A DNA stretch of 57,096 nt from Planctomycetaceae bacterium. GTDB lineage: Bacteria > Planctomycetota > Planctomycetia > Pirellulales > PNKZ01. Below, in pieces: positions 26,255 through 35,198 of this stretch. The notes below the pieces were generated by a model. The model did no database searches. It was not told where the DNA came from and saw only the letters and a list, made by a program, of their open reading frames with translations. Within the stretch, counting starts at the first letter, position 1, and each line of letters opens with the position of its first letter. Both the position numbers and the translations under genes were made by a program. Where the stretch lies: assembly GCA_016793115.1 (NCBI GenBank), contig JAEUIN010000010.1:1-57096 (forward strand), read 5' to 3'.

Positions 26255-28285
26255 ATGAGCCAACTTCCAGAAACCGAGCGACCGCTCGTCGATCGGCAGG
26301 CCGTCGACGACGACGCCGCCATTCGGCGGCTGATGCAGTTCTCGCTCAGCGCCGATTTCTTGCGCAGGCTCATCGAACGCTCGCATCGAGCGTTCTTCGT
26401 GTTCTCTCCCGACGGCAAACAGACGCACTATGTGAGCCCGGCGTTCGAACAGATCTGGGGACGTCCGCGGTCGTTGCTCTACGAGAGCCCGGCGGCGTGG
26501 CACGATACGCTGCACCCGGAAGACCGCGAGCGGATCACCGAACTAGCGTCCAAGAATTTTCACAATCCGCTCGAAGCTCATCCGCCGCTGGAATACCGGA
26601 TCACGCTTCCGGACGGCGGGGTAAAGTGGATTTGGGGTTATCTTTTCTCCTGCGAAGACGGCGACGGCCGCACGCTCATTTGCGGCATTTCCGAAGACGT
26701 CACGGAGGCCAAAGTCGCGGCCGTCTCGCGCGAGGCGGCGAAATTCGCTCTGGAAGAGACCGTGCGGGCGCGAACCACGGAGTTGCTCGACCTCAACGAG
26801 CGGTTGCAACGCGAAATCGCGCAGCGCATTGAAACGGAAAACAGCCTACGCAAGCAGCGCGACTATCTTAATCAATTGATCCACGCGCAGGATCTCGAAC
26901 GCAAGTTTATCTCCTACGACATCCACGACGGCGCGATTCAAAACGTGATCGCCGCGCGGATGCACCTTGAGGCGGGCTTGCGCAACGCCGAACTCAACGA
27001 CGCGCGGCGGGAAATCGTCGAAGCTCATCGGCTCTTGGAAAACGTGCTGCAGGAGTCGCGCCGAATCATCGCGGGCATTCGTCCGCCGACGCTCGACGAT
27101 CTCGGCGTCGGCGCGGCCGTGGAAGAACAGGTTTTGGAAAACGAACGACAAGGGCTGCTCGTCGAACTGTTCGACCGCACCGCCGGCCGGCGCTGGTCTC
27201 CCTCCATCGAAATGACGATCTACCGCGTGATCCAAGAATCGCTGTCGAACGTTCGGCGGCATGGGCAAACAGATCGGGCCCGCGTGGAAGTCGCGATGCG
27301 CGACGACGATATCGCCGTGACGGTCACCGACTGGGGGCAGGGCTTCAAACCGGCCGACGTCGCCGAGCGCGAGTTCGGCCTGCGCGGCATTCGCGATCGG
27401 GTCGCCGCCGTCGGCGGCACGGTCACGATCTCCAGCGAGATCGGCCGCGGCACGGTCGTTTCCGCCGTCATACCGTCGCTCGATCCCGAACAGGCCGCCG
27501 CCGCGCAACGAGCCCGCGCCGAACAAGCTCTGCTCATGAGCCGCACGCGCATGCAAGCCGTGCTCGATCGCACCCCCGCGGTCGTCTTCATCAAAGACCG
27601 CGACGGCCGCTACGAATTCATCAATCGCCGCTGGGAAGAACTGTTCCACGTCGACCGCAACACGTTTATCGGGCTCCGCGACACCGACGTCTTTCCTCCG
27701 GACGTCGTCGCTCAACTGCGGGCCAACGACATCGCCGTGCTCGAATCCGGCGAAGCGAAGACCATCGAAGAGGCGGTGCCGAGCAACGACGGGGAAGTAC
27801 GCGATTATGTCTCCGTCAAATTCCCGCTCCCCGGCGAAGACGGCCGAGGCCCCTCGCTCTGCGGCATCGCGACCGACATCACCGAACGCAAACGCGAAGT
27901 TCGCGAAATGCGTGAAACTCAAAATCGTTTCTTTTCTTTTATGGACCACATGCCGATGCTGGCGTGGATCAAAGACGCCGCCGGCAAATACGTCTACGCC
28001 AACAATCGCATGCTCGCCGCGCAGGGCAAGACGCTCGAGCAAGTGCTCGGCAAAACCGATTTCGACATCTTTCCCGCGCATGTCGCCGAACAACTCCGCG
28101 CCCACGATTGCCAAGTGTTGCAGGGCGGCGACCGGTTGGAGTTCCGCGAATCGGCCCCCGCGGGCGAAGGTCCCGAAGTCGTCTGGAAGTCGTTCAAATT
28201 CCCGGTCGACGCCGGCGACGGCTCCCGCCTCGTCGGAGGAATCGCCTACGACGCCACGCAGACCGACGACGATTTCGCGATTTGA
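26255..28285 (+). CDS. PAS-domain histidine kinase of the NarL/DegS class
   Basis: A 676-residue cytosolic sensor kinase without transmembrane helices. Order: PAS domain (about 45-165), coiled coil (about 165-210), HisKA_3-type dimerisation domain with the phosphoacceptor in DIHDGAIQN (His224), HATPase domain (about 310-410; DWGQGFKP and GLRGIRDRVAAVGG), then two further PAS domains (about 430-545 and 550-670) after the catalytic core. Having PAS domains behind the ATPase is unusual. No response regulator is adjacent. It starts 61 bases after the cytochrome gene; the ATG at 26255 is the first in the correct frame that does not overlap that gene. Confidence 0.87.
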   Translation: MSQLPETERPLVDRQAVDDDAAIRRLMQFSLSADFLRRLIERSHRAFFVFSPDGKQTHYVSPAFEQIWGRPRSLLYESPAAWHDTLHPEDRERITELASKNFHNPLEAHPPLEYRITLPDGGVKWIWGYLFSCEDGDGRTLICGISEDVTEAKVAAVSREAAKFALEETVRARTTELLDLNERLQREIAQRIETENSLRKQRDYLNQLIHAQDLERKFISYDIHDGAIQNVIAARMHLEAGLRNAELNDARREIVEAHRLLENVLQESRRIIAGIRPPTLDDLGVGAAVEEQVLENERQGLLVELFDRTAGRRWSPSIEMTIYRVIQESLSNVRRHGQTDRARVEVAMRDDDIAVTVTDWGQGFKPADVAEREFGLRGIRDRVAAVGGTVTISSEIGRGTVVSAVIPSLDPEQAAAAQRARAEQALLMSRTRMQAVLDRTPAVVFIKDRDGRYEFINRRWEELFHVDRNTFIGLRDTDVFPPDVVAQLRANDIAVLESGEAKTIEEAVPSNDGEVRDYVSVKFPLPGEDGRGPSLCGIATDITERKREVREMRETQNRFFSFMDHMPMLAWIKDAAGKYVYANNRMLAAQGKTLEQVLGKTDFDIFPAHVAEQLRAHDCQVLQGGDRLEFRESAPAGEGPEVVWKSFKFPVDAGDGSRLVGGIAYDATQTDDDFAI

Positions 28286-28324
28286 GTCGCGCTGCCGGCG
28301 ATCGCCCCGCGTTAAGGCACCGCC

Positions 28325-31300
28325 TTACGTTACCGTGTCGCCGGCCTTCGAACTCGGCTGATTCAACTCGGCTTCCACTTTCTTCAGCAGGCCTTGAAAC
28401 GCCTTATCGCCGCGCAGCGGCGACCAAGCCGGATCCAGCTCGAGCTTCTCCGCTTGCTCGCGGGTGCGAAACAGCCCGGCGTCGTAGAGTTTCTCCAGCG
28501 CCGCAATCGATTTGCCGGCGTCGTCTCGCGCGCCGGGCGCGTTCGACCCGGCCAAGCGCGCCCAGGCTCTAGCCGCAACCAGCAACTCGGGCCCCGGAGT
28601 TTTGACCGCCGTCGCCAAGCGCTCGAGTTCGCGCCGCGCTTCGTCAGGCTGCTTCGTGTCGACCAAAGCCGCGATGCGGAAGTCGACCAGTTCGGCGCTT
28701 TCCGGCAGCGGCAAGTTCGCGGCAAACTCGGCGTCGGCTGCGGCCCGCTGCGCCTCCGCGAAGCGTTTCTTGAGCGGCTCCCATTCCGCCCACCAGGTTT
28801 CCACCAGCTTTTTTCGCTCCCCGGTCGCCCGCGGTTTCAGCCGCTCGAGGCGCTGCATCGCCGCCGCCGCCAGTTTCGTCCCCGCGTCTGCGTCGCGGGC
28901 TTCCCAAGCGGAGGCCGCGGCGGCCGCGGCGACGTTCATCGCGAATTGCCAAGCCGCGTCGTCCTCCGGCTCTTTGTCGGCGGCGGCCTTCGCTTCGCCG
29001 AGAGCCTCGTTCAGCAGTTCGGCCGAAGTCGCATAGTCGCCGATGCGAAGCTCCAGCGTCCCCAACCGAAACCGCGCGTCGGTCACGACCCGTTTCAGCG
29101 CCGCGTTCGCCCCGTCGGCCGCCGCGCGACGCTGCGCCAAGCTCAAATAGCTCCGCAATGTCTCCCGCGCCCCTTTCAAGTCGCCGAGAATTTGCTGCGC
29201 CTCGCCCAAATCGAAGTAGGCGACGGACAATTCTCGCTGCAGTTCCACCGCGGCCCCCTGATCTTTCGACGCCTCTTCCAACAACCGCACGCGCCGCGCG
29301 AAATCGTCGCGCGCCTCGGCCGTCTTGCCGGCGCGCAGCTTCATGTCCCCCGTGCGTCCCAAACTCGCGGCCAAGTCCTGCGAGTAGCGGGCGTTCTCGG
29401 GGTCGCGTCGCACCAACTCCTCGGCGCTCTCCGACTGAAAGCGAAAATAGTCCGCGGCGCCCGCCGGGTCGTTCTGAAGCTGCTTCAAATCTCCCAACTG
29501 CGCGCACGACACCATGACGTTCCGCAAGTTCTCGACGTTCTGAGGGTCTTCGTCGAAGAGTTGCCGGCGCAAATCCAAGCTCTGCAGAAACAGCGCCTCC
29601 GCCGCCTTGTAATCGTTTCGGTTTTGCGCGAGACGGCCCAATTGATCGCACGTCACCGAGAGGTCGCGCCGAGCCCGCGCCACATTGTCCGAAGATTGCA
29701 CCAACCGGCGTCGCGTCTCCAGACACCGCTGCAGATGCCCCTCGGCGCGCTTCTCGTCTCCCTCGCGGAGCGCCACGTCGGCCATCCGCTCGTCGGCAAC
29801 GGACGACATTCGCAAATACTCCCAATTCTTGGGATTCTCGGCGACCAGCCGTCGGCTCAAGTCGGCGAACCGCGTAAACTGCCGCTCGGCGTCGCTCCAC
29901 TCGCCGCGCACAAAGTGATCGAGCCCCACGCGCTGCACCGACAATGCCAAGCTGTAAAGCGCCGCCGCGTCGCCGGGACGTTCCTGCGACAACCGTTCGC
30001 GCAGGTCGAGCGACTTCTTCAGCCACGTCGTCCCGTCGTCGAAGCGGCCGCGCCGCATGCACACGTCCCCCAGCCGTTGATAGACGTCCCCCAAGTCGGT
30101 TTCGGCCTGCGCCTTGCGCTCCGCATTGCCGAGCAGTTTTTCCGCCGCCCGGGCCGCCGCCAAGAATTGCTCCTCGGCCAGTGCCGTGGCGCGGCCGCCG
30201 CTTTCATCGCCGACTTCGACGAAGATGTCTCCCAGGTCGATATGCGCCCGCACCAGGCTCTGGTCCGCCTCGTCCGAACTTTCCAATCCTTTGGCCACTT
30301 CGCTCAACCCGGCCACGGCCTTCGTGAGCATATTGATCCGCGCGGTCTGGGCGGCCGGAATATTCTTGAGCGAAGTCTGAATCTCATACAGCGCGTTCTT
30401 GAGCGTCGAGAGCGCCAACTGGTTCTGGCCGCGCGCGTGTTCGGCCGCGACGACGGCGGCCTTGCGCTGCACGTCGGCCTCGGCGCGGGCCGTCTCCTCG
30501 TTCGCCAGCGCGACCTGCAAATCCGACCGCAGCGCGGCCTCGCGCATGTAGGCGACTCCGGCCACGCAGGCCACGATCGCCAAGGTCGCGCCGCCCGCGC
30601 GCGCCAAGGTCCGGTGCCGGCGGAGCCAGCGCAGCGCCGCGTCGATCGGCGCTTCCGGCAACGCCGATACGGCCTCGTCGGCCAGCCAGCGCTCGACGTC
30701 CTCCCCCAGGGCGCGCGCCGATTCGTAGCGATTCTTCGCTTCCAGCGCCATCGCCTTGCGGCAAACGGCGTCGAGTCCGCGCGGTACGTCGGAATTCACC
30801 GTCCGCGGCGGATCGAAAAATCCCTCGCGCACGTCTTTCAAAACCTGCCGCACGTCGGCCGCGGTAAACGCCGGCTGATTCGTCAGCAGGCAATACAGCG
30901 TCGCCCCCAGGCTATACACGTCGCTCGCCGGGCCCATCAGGTCGAGCCGTCCCGAGGCTTGTTCGGGGCTCATAAACTGCGGCGTCCCGACCACCGCCCC
31001 CATCTGCGTCGGTCTTTCGACCGATTGCGAAACCTGCGGCATTCTCTCCGCTTCGCCGTCGTCGGCCACGGTTTCGCGATCGTCGCTCAAGTCGCGAAAA
31101 CTCCGCGCCAGCCCCCAATCGACGACGAGCGTTTCGCCGTACGGTCCCAGCATGATGTTTTCGGGCTTGATGTCGCGATGGATGATCCCGCGGCTGTGGG
31201 AATATTCGATCGTGTTGCACACGGCCGTGAACCGCGACAGCAAGTTGCGCAACTCGATCGCCCGCTTTCCGGCGTCGTTCGCGAACTCCGGCGATTCGTG

Positions 31301-32059
31301 AAATCGAGCGATGGCGTCTTCCAAACTCGCGCCGCGTATGAACCGCATGGCGTAATAGGGCGCGCCGTCGGTCGCCGTCCCCAGCGCATACACGGGCACG
31401 ATCCCGGGATGTTCGAGATTCCCCGTAATCTCCGCTTCCAAGAGGAAGCGTGCCCGGCTCGAAGCGTTCTCCGCTTGCTTCGGCAAAATCTGCTTCAGCG
31501 CCACTTCGCGCTTCAATTGCTCGTCGAGCGCGACGAACACTTCGCCCAGACCGCCGCGAGCGTGCTTCCGCACTACGCGAAAGCGGCGATCCTCGCGCTC
31601 CGGCGGATCGGCCGCGGCCGTCGTCGCTTCTTCTTCCAACGGCGGAGCGCCGTCGAATCCCAATTCCGCTCCCGCGGCCGGCTGCTCCATGGTCTGCATC
31701 AAGGCCCGCGTCACCGCGCGCGAATCGACCTGCTCGACCGAGGCCAACGTCGCCCCCGGCTCGGCCGCCGCGATGCGGGTCAATTCCGCGCGCACTTCCT
31801 CGACCGAATCGAACGACGCCAACGTCTTGCCGAGATCCCCTTGCTCCGCGCGAATCCGCCGCTCCAGCGATTCGTTCAGCCGCGCGCAGTCCTCGTCGGA
31901 AAGCAGGCTCTTGGCGAGCAAAAGTTGCGGCAGCGTCCGACCGCCGGACGCGATCGTGCATTCGTACATCGCCTCCATCAGCGCGGCGCGGCTGAGCAGG
32001 CCGCACTGCCAGGCCAAGATGCCGAACAGGATGTTGCGATCGGTCTCCGCTCCCGCCAT
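28325..32059 (-). CDS. Large Ser/Thr protein kinase with TPR repeats
   Basis: A 1244-residue protein. Residues 1-100 are a helical region found in other planctomycete kinases. The kinase domain spans about 160-470: ARGGLGEVFVA, invariant Lys in VALKQIL (Lys189), HRDIKPEN (His294-Asp296) and DWG at 314-316 in place of DFG. A transmembrane helix follows (ATLAIVACVAGVAYM, near 495-515), then a coiled-coil stretch and a long array of TPR units (about 590-1150; for example GDVYQRLGDVCMRRGRFDDG and LGDLKQLQNDPAGAADYFR). The TPR part is predicted extracytoplasmic and likely scaffolds other proteins. The end converges on the histidine-kinase gene with a 39-base gap. Confidence 0.92.
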   Translation of the reverse strand: MAGAETDRNILFGILAWQCGLLSRAALMEAMYECTIASGGRTLPQLLLAKSLLSDEDCARLNESLERRIRAEQGDLGKTLASFDSVEEVRAELTRIAAAEPGATLASVEQVDSRAVTRALMQTMEQPAAGAELGFDGAPPLEEEATTAAADPPEREDRRFRVVRKHARGGLGEVFVALDEQLKREVALKQILPKQAENASSRARFLLEAEITGNLEHPGIVPVYALGTATDGAPYYAMRFIRGASLEDAIARFHESPEFANDAGKRAIELRNLLSRFTAVCNTIEYSHSRGIIHRDIKPENIMLGPYGETLVVDWGLARSFRDLSDDRETVADDGEAERMPQVSQSVERPTQMGAVVGTPQFMSPEQASGRLDLMGPASDVYSLGATLYCLLTNQPAFTAADVRQVLKDVREGFFDPPRTVNSDVPRGLDAVCRKAMALEAKNRYESARALGEDVERWLADEAVSALPEAPIDAALRWLRRHRTLARAGGATLAIVACVAGVAYMREAALRSDLQVALANEETARAEADVQRKAAVVAAEHARGQNQLALSTLKNALYEIQTSLKNIPAAQTARINMLTKAVAGLSEVAKGLESSDEADQSLVRAHIDLGDIFVEVGDESGGRATALAEEQFLAAARAAEKLLGNAERKAQAETDLGDVYQRLGDVCMRRGRFDDGTTWLKKSLDLRERLSQERPGDAAALYSLALSVQRVGLDHFVRGEWSDAERQFTRFADLSRRLVAENPKNWEYLRMSSVADERMADVALREGDEKRAEGHLQRCLETRRRLVQSSDNVARARRDLSVTCDQLGRLAQNRNDYKAAEALFLQSLDLRRQLFDEDPQNVENLRNVMVSCAQLGDLKQLQNDPAGAADYFRFQSESAEELVRRDPENARYSQDLAASLGRTGDMKLRAGKTAEARDDFARRVRLLEEASKDQGAAVELQRELSVAYFDLGEAQQILGDLKGARETLRSYLSLAQRRAAADGANAALKRVVTDARFRLGTLELRIGDYATSAELLNEALGEAKAAADKEPEDDAAWQFAMNVAAAAAASAWEARDADAGTKLAAAAMQRLERLKPRATGERKKLVETWWAEWEPLKKRFAEAQRAAADAEFAANLPLPESAELVDFRIAALVDTKQPDEARRELERLATAVKTPGPELLVAARAWARLAGSNAPGARDDAGKSIAALEKLYDAGLFRTREQAEKLELDPAWSPLRGDKAFQGLLKKVEAELNQPSSKAGDTVT

Positions 32060-32184
32060 AGCCTGCGCCTCGGTATCCTGCCGCCGAAAAGCCTTATTCT
32101 ATACAGTGCGCATTGCCGCAGGTACATTAGCTCTGATCTCGCGCTCCCCAGTCTTTTGCGACAACTTCCCGGAGTCTTGCAGCC

Positions 32185-32802
32185 ATGATGCTTTTGGCCG
32201 AAATGTCGACTGGAACGATTGCGTTGCTCGCCGTCGCGGGCGTCGCCGTTCTGTTTCTTCTGTATTTCATCAGCGCCTACAACGGCCTCGTCACGCTCCG
32301 CAATCGTTATAAGAACGCGTTCGCGCAAATCGACGTCCAGCTCAAGCGCCGCTACGACTTGATCCCGAATCTCGTCGAAACCGCGAAGGGCTACATGAAG
32401 CACGAGCGCGAAACGCTCGAAGCAGTGATCGCGGCCCGCAATCAGGCCGTCACGGCCGGCCAACGCGCCGCCGCCAACCCCGGCGATCCGAGCGCGATGC
32501 AAGCGCTGTCGGGAGCCGACGCGCAGCTTACCGGCACGCTCTCGCGCTTGTTCGCGCTCGCCGAAAGCTATCCGGACTTGAAGGCCAATCAAAACATGCT
32601 CCAAATCCAAGAGGAGCTGACGTCGACGGAAAACAAAGTCGCCTTCTCGCGGCAGGCCTACAACGACGCCGTCATGCAATACAACACGGCCCGCGAATCG
32701 TTCCCCACGGTGATCATCGCCGGCATGGCGGGCTTCACCGAAGCGCGCCTCTTCGAAATCGAAGTCGCCACGCAACGCGAAGCCCCGAAGGTCTCGTTCT
32801 AG
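32185..32802 (+). CDS. lemA: LemA family protein
   Basis: A 205-residue membrane-anchored helical protein. One N-terminal transmembrane helix (about 9-28) is followed by the LemA signature YNGLVTLRNRYKNAFAQIDV and LKRRYDLIPNLVETAKGYM, with NQAV..G and SYPDLKANQNMLQIQEELT later. The periplasmic four-helix domain has no known activity. Across planctomycetes and other bacteria LemA is often next to a peptidase or a repeat protein; here the next gene is an M48 protease 198 bases downstream, which supports a shared envelope role. Two adjacent ATG codons (32185 and 32188) could serve as start. Confidence 0.93.
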   Translation: MMLLAEMSTGTIALLAVAGVAVLFLLYFISAYNGLVTLRNRYKNAFAQIDVQLKRRYDLIPNLVETAKGYMKHERETLEAVIAARNQAVTAGQRAAANPGDPSAMQALSGADAQLTGTLSRLFALAESYPDLKANQNMLQIQEELTSTENKVAFSRQAYNDAVMQYNTARESFPTVIIAGMAGFTEARLFEIEVATQREAPKVSF

Positions 32803-32895
32803 TTGAGAGACTCCGCTCTACCCTTGCCGAGAGGGGACGGGGTGGTGAGCGGGGCTGCGCCGGCATCGCCCGCTGTTTTCCGGAAGCCGCAGGGT

Positions 32896-32922
32896 GGCAC
32901 TGGTGGCTTGCCCACCAGTGTC
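32896..32922. repeat. REP-like palindrome between lemA and the M48 gene
   Basis: CACTGGTGG (32898-32906) pairs perfectly with CCACCAGTG (32912-32920) around CTTGC. The flanking context (AGGGTGG before) resembles a dispersed palindromic element I recall from planctomycete genomes; its multi-copy nature is not shown by this window. Confidence 0.45.
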
Positions 32923-33000
32923 GAGACGCACGGGTGTGCGATCCATCAGTGCCGCCCGCTCTTGCAACTCGACGATTTCACTTCTTAGTCGCTTCCTTTC

Positions 33001-35049
33001 ATGGACTTCTTCCAACACCAAGACGAAGCACGCCGCCAAACCGGTCGGCTCGTGCTGCTGTTCGCCGGCGCGGTCGTCGCCATCGTCATCGCGGTCTATC
33101 TCGTCGTCATCGGCGTCTTCGTGCTCGTCGACGACACGCAGCGCGCGCGGCCCGACGTCGTCAGCGTCGTCGATCTGTGGCAACCGAGCTATCTTCTCGC
33201 CACGGCCCTCGGCGTCGGCACGGTCATTCTCGCCGGCAGCCTCTATCGCACGGCGACGCTCGCGACCGGCGGCAAAAGCGTCGCCGACCTGCTCGGCGGC
33301 CGCTTGCTCGCTTCGTCGACCCACGACTGGCGCGAACGGCGCCTGCTCAACGTCGTCGAAGAAATGGCGTTGGCGTCGGGCACCCCGGTCCCTCCCGTCT
33401 ACATTCTCGAATCGGAATCCGACGTCAACGCCTTCGCGGCCGGCTTCGCTCCGGCCGACGCCGTGATCGGCATCACCCGCGGCGCGGTGAACAATCTTAC
33501 CCGCGATGAATTGCAAGGCGTGATCGCCCACGAATTCAGCCACATTCTCAACGGCGATATGCGGCTCAATATCCGCCTCATCGGCGTGCTCCACGGCATC
33601 TTGCTCTTAAGCATGATCGGCTACGTCGTCATGCGAATGCTGATGAATGCGAACACGTCGTCGCGGAGCGGCTCGCGCAGTTCGAGCAACGACAAGAAAG
33701 ACGGCGGCGGCGGCATTCTGCTCGCCATTTTCCTCATCGGCCTCGGTCTCTACATCATCGGCTACGTCGGCGTCTTCTTCGGCCATCTCATTAAGAGCGC
33801 CGTCTCCCGGCAACGCGAGTATCTGGCCGACGCCTCGGCCGTGCAATTCACTCGCCTGCCTTCGGGTATCGCCGATGCGCTCAAGAAGCTCGGCGCGATC
33901 GGCTCGCGCATCAAGAGCCCGCAGGCCGAGCAAGCGAGCCACATGTATTTCGGCAACGGGATGAAGGCGAGCTTCCTGCAAATGCTCGCCACGCACCCGC
34001 CGCTCGTCGATCGCATTCGCCGCCTTGAACCGAACTTCGACGGCGACTTTTCCAAAGAACACCTGAAGTGGCCCTCGCCCGAAGAAGAGACCGAGTCCGG
34101 TGCGAAGTCGGCGGAAGCGGGCCTCGGCCGCCTCCGCAAACTCGGCATGCTCGGCGCCGCGGCCGGCTTCGGCGACTCGTCTGCGGCGTCGCCGGCGATG
34201 GAGATTTCCGCCGCCGACGTCGTCGAGCAAGTCGGCGCGCCGGAGCGGAAGCACCTCAACTTCGCCGTCGATCTCATCTCGCAGCTTCCCGAGGATCTGG
34301 CGGAGACGCTGCATAAGCCGCCCGGGGCGGCGGCGGTGATCTATGCCCTCTTGCTCGAAGCCGACCCGTCGGACGATGAACCGGGCCTGCGCATGCTCGG
34401 CAAGGCGCTCGGCCCCGAGACGGCCGATAAAGTTCGTGCCCTCATTCCACGACTGACGTCGTTTGGTTCGGTCGCCCGTCTACCGCTGGCCCAACTTTCG
34501 ATGACGGCGCTCCGTCAGCTTTCGCCGAACGAATTCGACGAATTCCGGCAAAACGTGGTCGCCTTAATTCGAGCCGACCGCAAGGTGAGCGTGTTCGAAT
34601 ACTGCTTGCAGCGGATCATCTTCAAGAACCTGGCCGCATTCTTTCGCCCCCGCGCGCCGGTCCGCGTCCGGCATAGCGATGTCGGTTCCGTGGCAAGTGC
34701 GGCCACGACCTTGCTCTCGGCCTTGGCCTACGCCGGCGGCTCCGACGATGCCGCTGCGGATGGGCGCGCCGCCGCCGCGTTCGCTTCGGGCGCTGCGCTG
34801 CTCGGCCTCGGCGCGCGGAGCCCCGTTGCCCGCGACGCGGCGGGGTTCGGCGCCATCGACGAAGCGCTGGAGGAGTTGGCTGCGTCGACCGGCGAACTGA
34901 AACGAAAGCTGCTCGCCGCCTGCGCGGCGACCATCGGCCACGACGGCCGCCTGACGCTCGACGAAGCGGAACTGCTCCGCGTCGTCGCCGACGCCCTGGA
35001 ATGCCCCATTCCGCCGGCCGCCGCGGAGTTTTTGTCGCGCGCTGAATAA
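33001..35049 (+). CDS. M48 family membrane metalloprotease (HtpX-like)
   Basis: A 682-residue membrane protease. Two N-terminal transmembrane helices (about 15-45 and 60-80) precede the peptidase domain with the zinc motif HEFSH (177-181) and the downstream Glu in REYLADASAVQFTR. Two more hydrophobic segments lie between them (about 195-215 and 235-260). After about residue 350 a long helical region without a recognised family extends to the end, roughly doubling the length of classical HtpX. Likely role: quality control of membrane proteins, perhaps with LemA just upstream. The start follows the only ATG that includes the first helix. Confidence 0.9.
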   Translation: MDFFQHQDEARRQTGRLVLLFAGAVVAIVIAVYLVVIGVFVLVDDTQRARPDVVSVVDLWQPSYLLATALGVGTVILAGSLYRTATLATGGKSVADLLGGRLLASSTHDWRERRLLNVVEEMALASGTPVPPVYILESESDVNAFAAGFAPADAVIGITRGAVNNLTRDELQGVIAHEFSHILNGDMRLNIRLIGVLHGILLLSMIGYVVMRMLMNANTSSRSGSRSSSNDKKDGGGGILLAIFLIGLGLYIIGYVGVFFGHLIKSAVSRQREYLADASAVQFTRLPSGIADALKKLGAIGSRIKSPQAEQASHMYFGNGMKASFLQMLATHPPLVDRIRRLEPNFDGDFSKEHLKWPSPEEETESGAKSAEAGLGRLRKLGMLGAAAGFGDSSAASPAMEISAADVVEQVGAPERKHLNFAVDLISQLPEDLAETLHKPPGAAAVIYALLLEADPSDDEPGLRMLGKALGPETADKVRALIPRLTSFGSVARLPLAQLSMTALRQLSPNEFDEFRQNVVALIRADRKVSVFEYCLQRIIFKNLAAFFRPRAPVRVRHSDVGSVASAATTLLSALAYAGGSDDAAADGRAAAAFASGAALLGLGARSPVARDAAGFGAIDEALEELAASTGELKRKLLAACAATIGHDGRLTLDEAELLRVVADALECPIPPAAAEFLSRAE

Positions 35050-35055
35050 CGACGA

Positions 35056-35124
35056 GCGGGCGGGGGGTTTTCTCCCGGCCGTCTGCTCCCGCCCGCGGCC
35101 TGACGGCGGGTTTAACCCCCGCCG
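35056..35124. terminator. Two GC-rich dyads after the M48 gene
   Basis: GCGGGCGGG (35056-35064) pairs with CCCGCCCGC (35088-35096), and CGGCGGG (35104-35110) pairs with CCCGCCG (35118-35124). They lie between the M48 stop and rtcB. No clean T-run follows the second hairpin, so a termination role is inferred from position only. Confidence 0.35.
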
Positions 35125-35198
35125 CTCGCAATGCCCCCTGCGCGAACCTTGCTCACCGCGCTCGCTTCTATAATCTTCCAGACAAGGAGTGAGTCGCC

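Noticed and set aside
28394..32188. Very long open frame on the plus strand opposite the TPR kinase gene
   Set aside because: It mirrors a well-supported kinase gene; its translation is Arg/His/Gln-rich with no domain. High GC codon bias opens antisense frames throughout this window (also 44-1093, 9294-11432, 6532-7767, 16872-18335).
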